This document shows, piece by piece, positions 5,432 through 6,123 of a stretch of 6,123 bases of DNA (the first letter of the stretch is position 1; each line of letters opens with the position of its first letter). The notes beneath the pieces were generated by a model. The model was given only the letters and a program-made list of their open reading frames with translations, had not been told where the DNA came from and made no database searches. The translations under genes and the position numbers were made by a program. Origin of the DNA: Oscillibacter sp. UBA6647 (GTDB lineage Bacteria > Bacillota > Clostridia > Oscillospirales > Oscillospiraceae). The stretch lies in assembly GCA_002455655.1 (NCBI GenBank), contig DKLF01000122.1:1-6123 (forward strand), read 5' to 3'.

Positions 5432-6064
5432 TACATCGGCGGCAGCGACACCCTGCCCCCGCCCCTGACCCGGGAACGGGAGACGGAGCTTTTATCGCGC
5501 ATTGAGGACACGGAGGCCCGGCAGGAATTGATTGAGCACAATCTGCGTCTGGTGGTGTACATTGCCCGCCGCTTTGAGAATACAAAAATCAACATCGAGG
5601 ATTTGATTTCCATTGGAGCAATCGGTCTGATTAAGGCCGTGGAAACTTATAACCCCAATAAAAATATCAAGCTGGCAACCTATGCAAGCCGTTGCATCGA
5701 AAACGAGATTTTGATGTATCTGCGCAAAAACGCAGGGCGGAAGGGGGAAGTTTCCTTTGACGAACCGCTGAATACCGACTGGGATGGCAATGAACTGCTT
5801 CTCTCGGATGTGCTGGGAACGGACGCGGACGTGGTAATGCGCCCCATTGAGGACGACGTGGACCGAAGCCTTTTGACCTCCGCTCTGAAAATTCTTTCGC
5901 CCCGGGAGAAAGAAATTATCACCTTGCGCTTTGGGCTGAACGGAGGACAGGAGCGAACACAAAAAGAGGTGGCTGACCGTTTGGGCATCTCCCAGTCATA
6001 TATCTCGCGGCTTGAAAAGCGGATCATCCAGCGGCTGAAGAAGGAAATTCTTCGTCTCAGCTAA
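5360..6064 (+). CDS. sigE: RNA polymerase sigma-E precursor (mother-cell sporulation sigma factor)
   Basis: Sigma-E directs the first mother-cell transcription programme of endospore formation. The protein is 234 residues from ATG 5360 (239 in B. subtilis). It has an amphipathic pro-sequence (1-24), the SigE-specific YIGGSDTLPPPL (25-36), region 2 with NLRLVVYIARRFENT (61-75), DLISIGAIGLIKAVETYNP (81-99) and LATYASRCIENEILMYLRK (105-123), then VSFDEPLNTDWDGNELLLSD (131-150). Region 4 carries the helix-turn-helix QKEVADRLGISQSYISRLEK (201-220). Every region looks intact, so it should be functional. The start is chosen for its SD and for matching the Bacillus pro-sequence; an in-frame GTG at 5327 and ATG at 5339 are alternatives. 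It lies 23 bases after spoIIGA, whose product activates it. SigG and SigK are ruled out as first choices by the pro-sequence, the YIGGS motif and the spoIIGA neighbour. Confidence 0.96.
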   Translation: MPHWLETFKRLLRRLGLLPRTPVHYIGGSDTLPPPLTRERETELLSRIEDTEARQELIEHNLRLVVYIARRFENTKINIEDLISIGAIGLIKAVETYNPNKNIKLATYASRCIENEILMYLRKNAGRKGEVSFDEPLNTDWDGNELLLSDVLGTDADVVMRPIEDDVDRSLLTSALKILSPREKEIITLRFGLNGGQERTQKEVADRLGISQSYISRLEKRIIQRLKKEILRLS

Positions 6065-6123
6065 TCAATATACTGATAAATAGTTTAACTTTACATCAAT
6101 TGGAATTTAGTAGTAAGGGCCAC
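6065..6123. other. AT-rich region downstream of sigE, no gene seen
   Basis: The 59 bases after the sigE stop are markedly AT-rich compared with the GC-rich genes before them. I see no terminator hairpin, no SD followed by a start codon, and no confident promoter. In many spore-formers sigG follows sigE, so this may be the leader of that gene, but nothing visible here proves it. Confidence 0.4.

Noticed and set aside
1..6123. Search for CRISPR repeats, tRNAs, insertion sequences or a defence system
   Set aside because: I saw no spaced direct repeats, cloverleaf-like sequence, transposase, integrase or terminal inverted repeats. All large genes belong to conserved housekeeping or sporulation families.

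Overview
The window reads as a piece of chromosome from an endospore-forming, Gram-positive anaerobe of the class Clostridia. The pairing of spoIIGA with sigE fixes the spore-forming lineage. The fairly high GC of the coding regions and the style of the proteins suggest an Oscillospiraceae-type gut bacterium (Oscillibacter/Flavonifractor-like), but that last step is inference. I see no mobile element, CRISPR array, tRNA or rRNA.

Left edge (1-358): the possible C-terminus of an upstream plus-strand gene ends at 37. Facing it on the minus strand is a 46-residue Cys/Asn/Gly-rich gene (103-243) with its own Shine-Dalgarno site (SD) and a terminator hairpin. It is divergent from the next operon. 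A housekeeping-type promoter at 291-319 drives the operon to the right.

Operon 1 (359-4172, plus strand) has three genes: mltG, the membrane-bound murein endolytic transglycosylase; a peptidase-U32-family protein whose start overlaps the mltG stop, most likely the prephenate-dependent tRNA U34 hydroxylase TrhP; and a COG2509-type FAD-dependent dehydrogenase with an N-terminal four-cysteine cluster. The mltG-U32 adjacency recalls the Bacillus subtilis order yrrL(mltG)-yrrM(trmR)-yrrN(trhP1)-yrrO(trhP2), except that no trmR methyltransferase lies between. A weak hairpin and then a very strong intrinsic terminator (4273-4310) close the operon.

Operon 2 (4452-6064, plus strand) is the sporulation sigma cassette: spoIIGA, the membrane aspartic protease, followed by sigE, made as an inactive pro-sigma factor. 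SpoIIGA removes the pro-sequence to activate sigma-E in the mother cell. The promoter region has a perfect TATAAT but its best -35-like element is 23 bp away. This resembles the stretched Spo0A-activated spoIIG promoter of B. subtilis, and degenerate 0A-like boxes lie nearby. After sigE the window ends in 59 AT-rich bases with no gene.

Most of this is ordinary conserved chromosome. The items most worth a second look are the tiny Cys-rich divergent gene, the unusual spoIIG-type promoter, and the uncharacterised FAD/cysteine-cluster enzyme sharing an operon with a tRNA hydroxylase. I found no convincing new multi-gene system.
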